Assembly (NCBI GenBank): GCA_020635855.1
Contig: JACJYZ010000002.1
Coordinates: 992,001 to 1,056,000 of the forward strand
Source of the DNA: Flavobacteriales bacterium
GTDB taxonomy: Bacteria; Bacteroidota; Bacteroidia; JACJYZ01
Length of the DNA stretch: 64,000 nucleotides
Direction: 5' to 3'
Shown: piece after piece, positions 33,241-43,527 of the stretch
How positions within the stretch are numbered: position 1 is the first letter of the stretch
Layout: every line of letters starts with the position of its first letter
Translations under genes and position numbers: made by a program
The notes under the pieces: model-generated
Seen by the model: only the letters and a program-made list of their open reading frames with translations
Databases searched by the model: none
What the model was told of the DNA's origin: nothing

Positions 33241-34848
33241 ATGCTGGGCCAGATCATCGATATCCTGTTGTTGCTTGCGTTCTCTTTTTTAAGTCGCCTG
33301 CCTTTTGTAATGGTACCTGCTGGAGATACCCGGGTGCATTTGTGGCAAATCAAAAAGGCCAAAACCCGCGGAATCGGTGGGTATGAGACTTTCCAAAGTG
33401 TGATCAAAGGATTCAATGCCTATCCGAATTTTTTTCATTGGGTGTTAAGCAAGCTTCCGGAGGGCCGTGCGTACCTGATCGGAATCATGGCCTGCATTGG
33501 TTTTGATATCGTGGGTGTGCTGTTTGTTTATGCCTTGCTGGAATATCTGATTGGAAGTGGTGCATTGCCATTGCCGATGGGTATGGATGCCCATCATTTG
33601 AGTTTCATGGGTGCCATCCTGTACGCCAGTACACCCGTTTTCTTTCCGGTGATCCAAAGGTTGAAAACCATCAGTGGTCGAACGTTGGGGAATTTTCTTT
33701 CCATCGGTTATTTCGCGTCTTTGTACGGTATGATGTATTTGCATCCTGTTGCTTTTTTAGGGTGCTTGGTTTTCGGCCTGCTGATTCTGATGTCTTCCCA
33801 GTTTGCCATGCAGGTTATGGTGTTGTTCTCATTGGGAATGACTTTGTACAGCTGGTCGGTATATCCCATCGCTGTATTGCTCGGCGTGGTGCTCATAGGT
33901 TTACTTATTCCGAGAACCGGAACGTATAAATTGTTTGTGATGAAAATCAACCATTACCAGTGGTACTTTGATATGTTGCGGTTGAAAAAGTCACCGGTTG
34001 CAAAACGGAATAGTTTTTCGGATTTACTTAAGCTGCCGATCGATATATTCAGAAATCCCGATCGGGCGATTGAGTCTTTGTTTCGGAATAATACATTGCT
34101 TATAGCGGTGCTTTCAGTACCCATGATGGTATATATGATTTATGATATTTCTATGTACCCGGAGAGAATGCAGATGTTTCGCGACCAATCCCTGCTGGCA
34201 TTTTTGGCGGGCCTCGTTTGTTGCTCATTGGGTGCATTCGTGCTTACTTCATTTAGGCCCTTCAAGTTGCTTGGGGAGGCCGAACGGTACTTTGACTATG
34301 GAGCACCCGCATTGATTGTGGTGTTTCTGGTTTACGTCCTGAGGTGGGATCCGGCTCATTCGGATGTGCTCATGACCAGGTTCCTGCTGTTGAATTTGTG
34401 TGTCATTGCCATGAATTTTCTGTATCTGAATCTGAATCGTTTGAAGCGGTCTTTTCTACCAGAACCTATCGGGGAAATGAAACCCTTGATAGACTATTTC
34501 GAGGCACTTAAGAGCAACCGGAATACTTTGGTTATACCCACCAAAGACAATTTCACCCTGGGTACTTTTGTGTCCAATCCGCACGCCCGCTTTTACTACC
34601 CCTACACCTCAGACGGTAAGCTGAATGCCTTCAACCGGCTGAAAGATGATGAGGTTTATGTCAATTTTCCAACCCCTGATTTGGGCCATTTTGTAAATAA
34701 GTATGATGTTAATACCTTGGTGTTGGATAAGCGTTTTGCAAAGGATGCGAAGGATTCGATGGGGGTTGACTATGCCGATGCGTTGAGAACGTGGCGGAAA
34801 GAATTTGAAAATGAAAGGTATGTCATATATGGAATATTGGATACCTGA
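33241..34848 (+). CDS. Polytopic membrane protein, possible GT-C-type glycosyltransferase
   Basis: A 535-residue protein with about 10-11 predicted membrane helices between residue 5 and 400, then a soluble tail of about 120 residues. The first loop has an acidic-His motif (VPAGDTRVHLWQIKKAK) in the place where GT-C enzymes carry their catalytic Asp/Glu. The tail includes FEALKSNRNTLVIPTKDNF and VNTLVLDKRFAKDA. It could be a lipid-linked sugar transferase or polymerase-like protein. I recognise no specific family, and the loop motif is only suggestive. Confidence 0.6.
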   Translation: MLGQIIDILLLLAFSFLSRLPFVMVPAGDTRVHLWQIKKAKTRGIGGYETFQSVIKGFNAYPNFFHWVLSKLPEGRAYLIGIMACIGFDIVGVLFVYALLEYLIGSGALPLPMGMDAHHLSFMGAILYASTPVFFPVIQRLKTISGRTLGNFLSIGYFASLYGMMYLHPVAFLGCLVFGLLILMSSQFAMQVMVLFSLGMTLYSWSVYPIAVLLGVVLIGLLIPRTGTYKLFVMKINHYQWYFDMLRLKKSPVAKRNSFSDLLKLPIDIFRNPDRAIESLFRNNTLLIAVLSVPMMVYMIYDISMYPERMQMFRDQSLLAFLAGLVCCSLGAFVLTSFRPFKLLGEAERYFDYGAPALIVVFLVYVLRWDPAHSDVLMTRFLLLNLCVIAMNFLYLNLNRLKRSFLPEPIGEMKPLIDYFEALKSNRNTLVIPTKDNFTLGTFVSNPHARFYYPYTSDGKLNAFNRLKDDEVYVNFPTPDLGHFVNKYDVNTLVLDKRFAKDAKDSMGVDYADALRTWRKEFENERYVIYGILDT

Positions 34849-34866
34849 TCAAATTTATATCATACA

Positions 34867-36357
34867 ATGAATATCGAATTTTCTGCTAAGGAGGATGCAG
34901 GATGGAGATACTGGGTGGATACGGGAGGAGAAGGTGTTTTGGGTCCGGCAGGCATGCAACGGATTTGTTCGTTGGGAGCAAAAGAGCAGTTTGTGCTGGT
35001 GCTGGACGGTATACGGCTCGGACAACCTGAGGAGATGCACGTATTCGGGTCGGACACCGATCCTGAGCAAGCGTTAACCATCAATTCAATCCTGGCAATG
35101 GAAGATGTGGACTTACGGACTCCGTCTGTAACGGTACATCGGATGGGATCCCGGGATCAATTGCTTTCCGCTCTGAAGCAAGTCGTGCAGGACCGGTCCA
35201 ACGTGATCGTTGTATCACAATCTCCGGCCGATCGCGAAAATGACCTCTATCGATCGTTATACGCGGCAGCTTCTTCCAAAAGGATGTATGTGGATCTGAA
35301 CGCCATCGAACATAACCTGGCTACATTCCGGAAGTATATTCCCGAACACACCAAGCTGATGTTCATGGCAAAATCAAACGCCTATAACCTGGGCGCGCCT
35401 GTTATTACCCGGTTCCTGTCAGACAAGGGTGTTCACTACTTCGGTGTGGCATGCGTGGAGGAAGCGGTTGAACTACGCAAATGTGGAATCACCCTCCCGA
35501 TCATGGTGATTGAGCCCGATCAATATGACCTGGATATCATTGCCGGGTACGATCTTGAACCGGTTGTGCATAGCACCGACGCCATCCGGCAGTTGCTTAC
35601 CAGCCCGGTGCAGGACATAACCGTGCAGCTTCACCTGAAGTTGAATACAGGCATGAATCGCCTGGGCGTGAACCACGATGAAATTGCCACGGCGGTTAAG
35701 CTGATTCACAGCGATCCGCGCTTTAGAATCAAGTCGCTTTTTTCCAATCCGGCAGCAGCTGATAATCCCGAACAGGATGAACTAACCAACACCCAATTCA
35801 GTCGGTTTGATCAGGGAATGACGGAGGTGCAAAGCCTGACCGGCTACCCTGTATCCGCCCATATCCTCAACACATCCGCAACACTTCGTTTTCCCGAGAA
35901 AGCCATGAACATGGTGAGGATAGGTATAGGTATTTGTGGTATGGCATCCGGAACCCATGAATTGCAACAGGCTGTATCCGTTTCAACTTATGTAAGCCTT
36001 GTTCGGAAAGTGAAAAAGGGGGAAACAGTGGGGTATGGCGGAACGGTGCGGGTTGATGCCGATTGTGAAATCGCCGTGATTCCCGTCGGATATGAAGATG
36101 GATTCCCGCGGATGCTGAGTCATGGTGTTGGAGAAGTGGTGGTGAAAGGTAAGAAAGCACCTGTGGTGGGTTGGGTCTGCATGGATATGTGTATGATTGA
36201 TGTGACGGGTTTGGAAGTGAAAAAGGGGGATGAGGTATTCGTGGTGAACGATGTGATTACCATCATGGACCTTGCAGAACGTCTGGGTACGATACCCAAT
36301 GAGGTCCTTACAAATTTCTCGAGGCGAGTGAAAAAAATCTACAAGTACAGTTATTAA
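34867..36357 (+). CDS. Alanine racemase-like protein with N-terminal extension
   Basis: A 496-residue protein. From about 137 onward it follows fold-III alanine racemase: RMYVDLNAIEHNL, PLP Lys169 in MAKSNAYNLG, the GYGGT motif with the catalytic Tyr, VIPVGYEDGFPR and WVCMDMCMIDV. The first 136 residues are extra; their last part (RMGSRDQLLSALKQVVQD, then NVIVVSQ) resembles the C-terminal domain of MurF, which in Bacteroidota is fused to Alr. Substitutions at normally constant sites (SNPAAAD for SHLAASD, RIGIGICG for RPGIALYG) suggest a changed substrate. It may supply a D-amino acid for glycan decoration rather than cell wall. Confidence 0.8.
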   Translation: MNIEFSAKEDAGWRYWVDTGGEGVLGPAGMQRICSLGAKEQFVLVLDGIRLGQPEEMHVFGSDTDPEQALTINSILAMEDVDLRTPSVTVHRMGSRDQLLSALKQVVQDRSNVIVVSQSPADRENDLYRSLYAAASSKRMYVDLNAIEHNLATFRKYIPEHTKLMFMAKSNAYNLGAPVITRFLSDKGVHYFGVACVEEAVELRKCGITLPIMVIEPDQYDLDIIAGYDLEPVVHSTDAIRQLLTSPVQDITVQLHLKLNTGMNRLGVNHDEIATAVKLIHSDPRFRIKSLFSNPAAADNPEQDELTNTQFSRFDQGMTEVQSLTGYPVSAHILNTSATLRFPEKAMNMVRIGIGICGMASGTHELQQAVSVSTYVSLVRKVKKGETVGYGGTVRVDADCEIAVIPVGYEDGFPRMLSHGVGEVVVKGKKAPVVGWVCMDMCMIDVTGLEVKKGDEVFVVNDVITIMDLAERLGTIPNEVLTNFSRRVKKIYKYSY

Positions 36358-36359
36358 GT

Positions 36360-38117
36360 ATGTCCGTAATTCTCTACGCCATTTCCAGAAAAGGTGAAGT
36401 TGTTCCTGACAGGTCGGTAATTGATAAGCTGAATGCGCTTATACTGCCGGCCGGGGTTCAGCACAATCCACCCAAAACAACCCTTCTTGCCGGAAGCCTT
36501 GTTGTTGAATTTTTTCCGAACGACTATGCCATTTACCTTGGAAACAAAGCACTGTTCGGTTTGCATAATTCACATACACAGGATGCGGATGAAGCGGGTT
36601 CTGAACTGCCGGATGGTGTTCATTTATCCATCGAAGCGACTCCTGAAAAAGCGCTGATCCGAACCGATACCATAGGGTCTGAAGTGGTTTGGTACTTCAT
36701 GGATCAAGAGTGGGTGTATGTCAGTACTTCTCAACGGTTGATCATTGCAATGAAGGGTTCTTTTCAGGCAGACCCTGAAGCCATATCGTGGTTGCTGGGA
36801 TCCAAATGCCTGCCACCCGACCGTGCGTGGGATCCGGAAATTCATGCCATGCGTTTGGATGCTTCCCTGGTCATTGATCGGAGGGAATGGCGCAAAGAAC
36901 ACCAATGGCAAACGTATTCCTATCCTGAAAAGGATGTACTGGGTAACGACTACCACGCGATATTGGATCAGGCCTTGATGAAGACCATGGAAAGGGTGCA
37001 CATGGCCCCGGGAGATTACATCGGTTTGTCCGGAGGTGCAGACAGCCGGATGATGTTGTACTACCTCCGTAGCCTGTTCGGGCCTGATCGCAAAATGCAG
37101 GCCATGACCTTCGGTGTGAACCGCGATCTGCTGGATGAACCGCTTTCGGAATTACATCTGAGCAGGCGGTTGTCCCAGGAACAAAAACTGGACCTGGAAC
37201 ATCATTTTCTGATCGAAGAAGGTGACAGATACGTTAACCCGGATATCTGGGAAAAGACACTCAAGATTTTTGACGGAAGGCTGGCAATGCTAAACAACGT
37301 GGTCTCCTTTGAACATTTCTTTCTGAAAGGTTGCCGGTCCATGTTGGTGGGTGATCAACCCTTCGGTCGCGATGTGGTGAACAGTGAAAACCACGTCATC
37401 CGTAAACAGGGTATATTTCTACGCTCGTTTTTCAAAGCGGGCACCGATGCAGACAAGGCCATACTGGGTATGATCCCCGACCGCTTACCGGAAACATATC
37501 TGAAAAGAGATGCGGAAACCCTTTCGGCGTGGCGTGACAGGTTGCACCAGGAATTCCATTTGCCTTATTACCTTCAACCTTATACGCTGGCACGCAGTCA
37601 CTATTTCGAATCACAAAGGCCACTGATCTTCGGTTCGGTCACAAGGTTGGCCAGGCAGCTCACCGATGCACAGCGGAACAACAAAAAAATCGTAAAGGAA
37701 CTTCTGTCCATGCACGGCCCCGAACTTCCGTATGCGGTGGACAAAAGCCTGAAGAAATTCCTGAAAAAGCAACAGGCCCGGATGGCCCTCGATCTTCATA
37801 CGCAGGAGGTGCTGCAGAATGGCGTGGGCAAAGGAGTATTGCCGGATGAAGTGTTGAAAGCACTTATTGCATGGAACGGAACACCTCTGCAGGGCGGCCA
37901 AGCTCAGGTCACTTCCGGGCGCATGCCGCGGAACATACTTGGCTCCATAGTCAGGAAGATGGTGCCGGTTGCACAGAAGCCAAAACAAGCACCCGCTGAT
38001 GCGATGGCGGAAAGAACCGCATTTCTTGAGCTTGATTATACCGACCTTCGTTTCAAGGCGGCATCCATTCTTAAAATTCATAATATACTTGAGAAAGATT
38101 CTCGTGCCTTGAAATAA
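36360..38117 (+). CDS. Asparagine synthetase-like amide ligase without nucleophilic Cys
   Basis: A 585-residue protein. The ATP-pyrophosphatase domain has the PP-loop SGGADS at 224-229 (YIGLSGGADSRMMLYYL). The N-terminal 200 residues keep a degenerate glutaminase-like fold, but the protein starts MSVILYAISRK, so the N-terminal Cys needed for glutamine hydrolysis is missing. It therefore probably uses a free amine, as beta-lactam synthetase and lasso-peptide cyclases do. It starts 2 bp after the racemase-like gene. An amide bond between an amino acid and a uronic acid is a testable idea. Confidence 0.78.
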   Translation: MSVILYAISRKGEVVPDRSVIDKLNALILPAGVQHNPPKTTLLAGSLVVEFFPNDYAIYLGNKALFGLHNSHTQDADEAGSELPDGVHLSIEATPEKALIRTDTIGSEVVWYFMDQEWVYVSTSQRLIIAMKGSFQADPEAISWLLGSKCLPPDRAWDPEIHAMRLDASLVIDRREWRKEHQWQTYSYPEKDVLGNDYHAILDQALMKTMERVHMAPGDYIGLSGGADSRMMLYYLRSLFGPDRKMQAMTFGVNRDLLDEPLSELHLSRRLSQEQKLDLEHHFLIEEGDRYVNPDIWEKTLKIFDGRLAMLNNVVSFEHFFLKGCRSMLVGDQPFGRDVVNSENHVIRKQGIFLRSFFKAGTDADKAILGMIPDRLPETYLKRDAETLSAWRDRLHQEFHLPYYLQPYTLARSHYFESQRPLIFGSVTRLARQLTDAQRNNKKIVKELLSMHGPELPYAVDKSLKKFLKKQQARMALDLHTQEVLQNGVGKGVLPDEVLKALIAWNGTPLQGGQAQVTSGRMPRNILGSIVRKMVPVAQKPKQAPADAMAERTAFLELDYTDLRFKAASILKIHNILEKDSRALK

Positions 38118-38190
38118 TGCGTTAGGCATGTTATTCCAGGCACGGATTTTTTCCGGCACCCGATGAATCGTTTAACTTTACTTCTTTGCA

Positions 38191-39627
<1,437 letters not shown>

Positions 39628-39629
39628 CC

Positions 39630-40706
39630 GTGGTTAAGTTTTTGTATAAATCGGGTTTGCTGCTCTTGCTGGTCTTTCTGGTTCTGCAAGCAATGACAGC
39701 CATGTTGCCTTATTGGAACGGCAATGAGGTGTACCACGATAAGCGCTTACAATTGCTGACCGATAGCAGTTTGCAGGGAACCAATACACTCTTCATCGGA
39801 ACAAGCCACGTGTACAGGCAATTGGATCCCGCTGTTTTTGATACGGCCTGCCGGACCTCCCAGGCAACAAGGTCTTACAACCTGGCTGTGAATGCTCTTT
39901 TTACACCGGAGTCAAACTGGTTGTATCGCCAAATGTTGAATGATGATTTCGTGCCTAACCTGAAGTACGTGATCCTGGAAGTGGGTCCGGTGAACTTGTC
40001 CCGTAATGTCATCAATACCAAACGCGGCCAGTATTGGTTAACTTCTTCTCAATATTTGAAAGCGCTCTGGTTGTTGGCACATTCATCCCAGAGTTTTCAG
40101 GAAAAAAATAGCCTGGTCAGCAGATTATCTTCCGGGTGGATTCATCATTGCTTTGCCAATGTGAACGGCTCCGATCTTCAGCACATCTTCGGAAGCCCGT
40201 CATGGCAAAACCAGGTGTACGACGTGTCCAATCTGGGCAAAGGCAAAAGGGGATGTCAGTTCCTGGAAGAGCGTATTGAAGAGGAAGGTGAGATCAAAAC
40301 CAGAAGGGCCAGGTTTCTGAATGATACCTCAAACCTTGAGGTGTTGAGGCAGGAAGCCATCGAAGCGTATAGCGATACCTTCAGGCTAGACCGCTACAAT
40401 TCGGTTCACCTGGGAGTGCTGCAAGAACTTATCCGTATCAGTGATGAGCGGAATGTGCATCTGATATTCTTTGTTGCACCGCAAAGTAGGATGAGTTGGT
40501 ACCGGGAGATTCGCCCACTGTTGGAACGGATTTCGCCGGATCATTATATTGATATGGCCAACCCGTGGAAAAACCCGGAGTTTTACCAGGTCAGTTATTC
40601 GTTTGACGGGGCAGGGCATCTGAATACGGAAGGCTCGGCGTTGCTCACGCGTCGTCTCGCAAAAGCATTTTCAGACATTGTGAATGTCCAAAAACAGAAG
40701 CAGTGA
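39630..40706 (+). CDS. SGNH-like partner of the MBOAT acyltransferase
   Basis: The likely start is GTG at 39630, 2 bp after the MBOAT stop, giving 358 residues that begin with a single membrane helix (FLYKSGLLLLLVFLVLQAM). A longer upstream extension would overlap the MBOAT gene fully and is rejected. The exported part has GTSHVYRQLDP (Ser59, His60) and a late DGAGHLN (Asp326, His330), consistent with an SGNH-type catalytic set as in AlgJ/AlgX-like acetyltransferases. It probably performs the final O-acetylation of the glycan in the periplasm. Confidence 0.72.
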   Translation: MVKFLYKSGLLLLLVFLVLQAMTAMLPYWNGNEVYHDKRLQLLTDSSLQGTNTLFIGTSHVYRQLDPAVFDTACRTSQATRSYNLAVNALFTPESNWLYRQMLNDDFVPNLKYVILEVGPVNLSRNVINTKRGQYWLTSSQYLKALWLLAHSSQSFQEKNSLVSRLSSGWIHHCFANVNGSDLQHIFGSPSWQNQVYDVSNLGKGKRGCQFLEERIEEEGEIKTRRARFLNDTSNLEVLRQEAIEAYSDTFRLDRYNSVHLGVLQELIRISDERNVHLIFFVAPQSRMSWYREIRPLLERISPDHYIDMANPWKNPEFYQVSYSFDGAGHLNTEGSALLTRRLAKAFSDIVNVQKQKQ

Positions 40707-41662
40707 AGCGGATGCTTGAAAAGATAAGACAAGGGTTGCGTGGGGAGAAGCGGGAGCTTCCCAGGCAGATGTGTTTGCTGTACCATGCCTTCGATCCGCA
40801 ACCAACACATGCTTTCCTGAATAACCATATTCATAACGTCAGTCCGACTCAACTCCACGCACAACTGAGCGGATTGCGGAAAAAAGGCTATGCCTTCGTT
40901 TCTGTTGATGAGTGGTTGGAAAACACCCGAACCAGGGCCCGGGTATGTGTGGTGACCATCGACGACGGATACCGTTCCGTGATCGATCATGCACTGCCGG
41001 TTTTTGAAGACCTGCAGGTTCATGCCACTTTGTACCTGACCACGGATCTGATCAAAGGCAATGCTTTTTGGAGGGACCAGGTGCGGTATGTCATTAGTCA
41101 CAAACGCCAGCAGGATTTCATTGATTTCGTTAGCCTCCGTTCGGAAAAACCGGTGTCATTAATGCCTGAAGGGTTCTACCGGCAAACCAAAGATCCATCT
41201 GTTTGTAACAGTCGCATGATACGTGAATGGTTAAGGGAGTTTCTCGGTCAGGTGAACCCGCAACTCAACCTGGACAGCGACGGGTTGTACCTGCGCGCGG
41301 AAGACCTGAAAGATACGCCGTGGCTTTCCTACGGCAACCATACCGTTCACCATTATGTAATGGCGAGCCTTACCCTGGAGGAACAGTTGTTTGAAGTCCG
41401 TACCGCCGAAGAGGACCTGAAGCGGATGGGAGTGAAAGTGTCACGCGCGTTTTCCATTCCATTTGGAAACGGCGGAAGCTATGACCCGGAAACCATTGAT
41501 TTGCTGATCGAATCGGGTTATCAGGGATGTCTGCTGTCTGCCGGGCATAATCCCTCGGCCATCCATTCCAATGAAACCGGCGGTATTATCGGAAAGAATT
41601 TGATCTTTGTGAACAGGTTTATGCCCCATGACCATCCGGAAGTTGTACATCGTAAAGCCTGA
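40703..41662 (+). CDS. Polysaccharide deacetylase, NodB-homology
   Basis: A 319-residue carbohydrate esterase family 4 protein. VTIDDGYRSV holds Asp87-Asp88, and NHTVHHYV holds His213 and His217 for metal binding. No signal peptide is evident, so the protein may be cytosolic or use an unusual export. The start may be GTG 40703 (overlapping the upstream TGA) or ATG 40712; both are in frame. In this context it may remove acetyl groups from lipid-linked or nucleotide-linked amino sugars. Confidence 0.82.
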   Translation: MKRMLEKIRQGLRGEKRELPRQMCLLYHAFDPQPTHAFLNNHIHNVSPTQLHAQLSGLRKKGYAFVSVDEWLENTRTRARVCVVTIDDGYRSVIDHALPVFEDLQVHATLYLTTDLIKGNAFWRDQVRYVISHKRQQDFIDFVSLRSEKPVSLMPEGFYRQTKDPSVCNSRMIREWLREFLGQVNPQLNLDSDGLYLRAEDLKDTPWLSYGNHTVHHYVMASLTLEEQLFEVRTAEEDLKRMGVKVSRAFSIPFGNGGSYDPETIDLLIESGYQGCLLSAGHNPSAIHSNETGGIIGKNLIFVNRFMPHDHPEVVHRKA

Positions 41663-41673
41663 GTCAAAGTAAT

Positions 41674-42462
41674 ATGGATAAGTTGAACAGACCGGTTTTT
41701 GCCATCGGTACCGGCCGATGCGGTACGCACTTGTTGGAAAGCCTGTTGCAACCGCAGAAAAACGTTGCCGCGCACCACATTGTAGACCTCGATGGCGACA
41801 GCTTTTACCGATACTGCAAATGGAATGAACTGAACGTGGATGATGCCGGGTTGATCCGGCATCGCAAAGCGCATATTGATCAGGCGGCCGGTAATGGGTT
41901 CGTGTATTTCGAATCCAACCCTTACCTGTCGTTTCATGTAAAAGAATTTTCCGAGAAACTGAACGCACGTTTCATACATATCATCAGGAACCCTGTGGAT
42001 GTGGTGAGGTCACACATCGTGAAAGGGTGGTATACCGAAAATCCGGTTCATGATGACCCTTCCCGGGCAACCGGGTTTCAATACGGCATGCGCACAAACC
42101 ACTTCTTCGGCAGGATCATTCCAAGAGGGACACAGTTACAGCCCTGGCTTGATTTGTCGCAGGTGGGTAAGATCGCCTGGATGTGGAATACAGTTAATAT
42201 GTCGATCCATCGGCAACTGCTTGCTTTGCCCGAAGAAGACCGGTTTATCGTTCGAATCGAAGACCTTAATTACGACATATACCGGGAGATGATTACTTTT
42301 ATGGGGTTGAGTGCTGAATTGGATGCCGTCCGGTATGAAGCCATTGTAACTTCAAGGCCGGGAAAAGGTAAAAAGACCGTTCTCGATCAATGGTCCGCCG
42401 GTGAAAGAAGAGAGTTCGATCGCGAAGTTGCAGAAGCATCAGCCGTATTTAATTATGTTTGA
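41674..42462 (+). CDS. Sulfotransferase 1
   Basis: A 262-residue PAPS-dependent sulfotransferase fold. The 5'-phosphosulfate loop is GTGRCGTHLLESLL near residue 12, and the 3'-phosphate motif is HIIRNPVDVVRSHIVKGW. It would place sulfate on a sugar hydroxyl before export. It ends directly against the epimerase ATG (TGA then ATG). This is the first of four sulfotransferases in the locus. Confidence 0.85.
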   Translation: MDKLNRPVFAIGTGRCGTHLLESLLQPQKNVAAHHIVDLDGDSFYRYCKWNELNVDDAGLIRHRKAHIDQAAGNGFVYFESNPYLSFHVKEFSEKLNARFIHIIRNPVDVVRSHIVKGWYTENPVHDDPSRATGFQYGMRTNHFFGRIIPRGTQLQPWLDLSQVGKIAWMWNTVNMSIHRQLLALPEEDRFIVRIEDLNYDIYREMITFMGLSAELDAVRYEAIVTSRPGKGKKTVLDQWSAGERREFDREVAEASAVFNYV

Positions 42463-43527
42463 ATGAAGAAAGTGCTTGTAACTGGAAATGCCGGTTTTAT
42501 CGGTTTTCATGTGGCCAGGAAAATGGCTTCACTCGGGTATCGGGTGGTGGGACTGGATGCCGTAAATGATTACTATGATGTTGATCTGAAGCATGACCGG
42601 CTTCGGCAACAAGGCATCGAGCCGGGTGCGTTGGTTTACGGGAAAAAAGTGGAAACATCCGAAGGGCACGCGTTCATCCAGCTCAACCTGGAGGACTACG
42701 AATCCATGATGCGGCTTTTTGAAGGGGAAAAGTTCGATTACGTGATTCACCTGGCAGCACAGGCCGGCGTGCAGTACTCCCTCCGGAATTCCCACGCATA
42801 TGTTTCCAGCAACATTACGGGTTTTCTCAATATACTGGAAGGCTGCCGACGCCATCAACCCGAACACCTGGTCTTTGCTTCCAGTTCGTCGGTGTACGGA
42901 TTGAACCGCCTGGCGCCATTTTCCGAAGAACACAATGTAGACCACCCGATCTCACTTTATGCCGCCACCAAAAAAGCGGATGAGATGATGGCACATACCT
43001 ATGCCCATTTGTACGGACTTCCGGCAACGGGCCTCAGGTTCTTTACCGTGTACGGTCCGTGGGGCCGGCCCGATATGGCCCTGTTCATTTTCACAAAGGC
43101 AATCCTTGAAGGGAAACCCATCAAGGTGTTCAACTACGGTGAAATGAAACGCGACTTCACCTACGTGGGGGATATTGTGGAAGGCGTGGTGTCCCTTGTG
43201 CCTATACCGCCGTTGCCGAACGCCGACTACGATCATACCGCACAACGCCCCGATGTCAGCTCCGCACCCTACCGCATTCTAAACGTGGGTAACAATAAGC
43301 CGGTGAGACTGCTTGATTTTATCAAGATTCTTGAAGATAAGATCGGCAAAAAAGCCATCATCGATGCCCAGCCACTTCAAGCTGGCGATGTGGTAGAGAC
43401 TTATGCGGATGTGTCCCATATCAGAGACCTTACAGGATACCAGCCGAATACCACAATTGAAGCAGGCATTGGTTCATTTGTGGACTGGTACAAATCGTAC
43501 TACAAATTGCAGCGCGTCTCCGAATGA
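42463..43527 (+). CDS. UDP-glucuronate 4-epimerase-like SDR
   Basis: A 354-residue extended SDR. The dinucleotide motif GNAGFIG is at 8-14, followed by the NDYYD segment and the R-L-R stretch that mark the uronate-epimerase subgroup. SSSSVYG and Tyr166-x3-Lys170 (YAATK) complete the active site. TGLRFFTVYGPWGRPDM is a typical substrate-region motif. The enzyme would convert UDP-glucuronate to UDP-galacturonate, giving an acidic sugar for the glycan. That matches the nearby amide-ligase and sulfotransferase genes. Confidence 0.87.
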   Translation: MKKVLVTGNAGFIGFHVARKMASLGYRVVGLDAVNDYYDVDLKHDRLRQQGIEPGALVYGKKVETSEGHAFIQLNLEDYESMMRLFEGEKFDYVIHLAAQAGVQYSLRNSHAYVSSNITGFLNILEGCRRHQPEHLVFASSSSVYGLNRLAPFSEEHNVDHPISLYAATKKADEMMAHTYAHLYGLPATGLRFFTVYGPWGRPDMALFIFTKAILEGKPIKVFNYGEMKRDFTYVGDIVEGVVSLVPIPPLPNADYDHTAQRPDVSSAPYRILNVGNNKPVRLLDFIKILEDKIGKKAIIDAQPLQAGDVVETYADVSHIRDLTGYQPNTTIEAGIGSFVDWYKSYYKLQRVSE

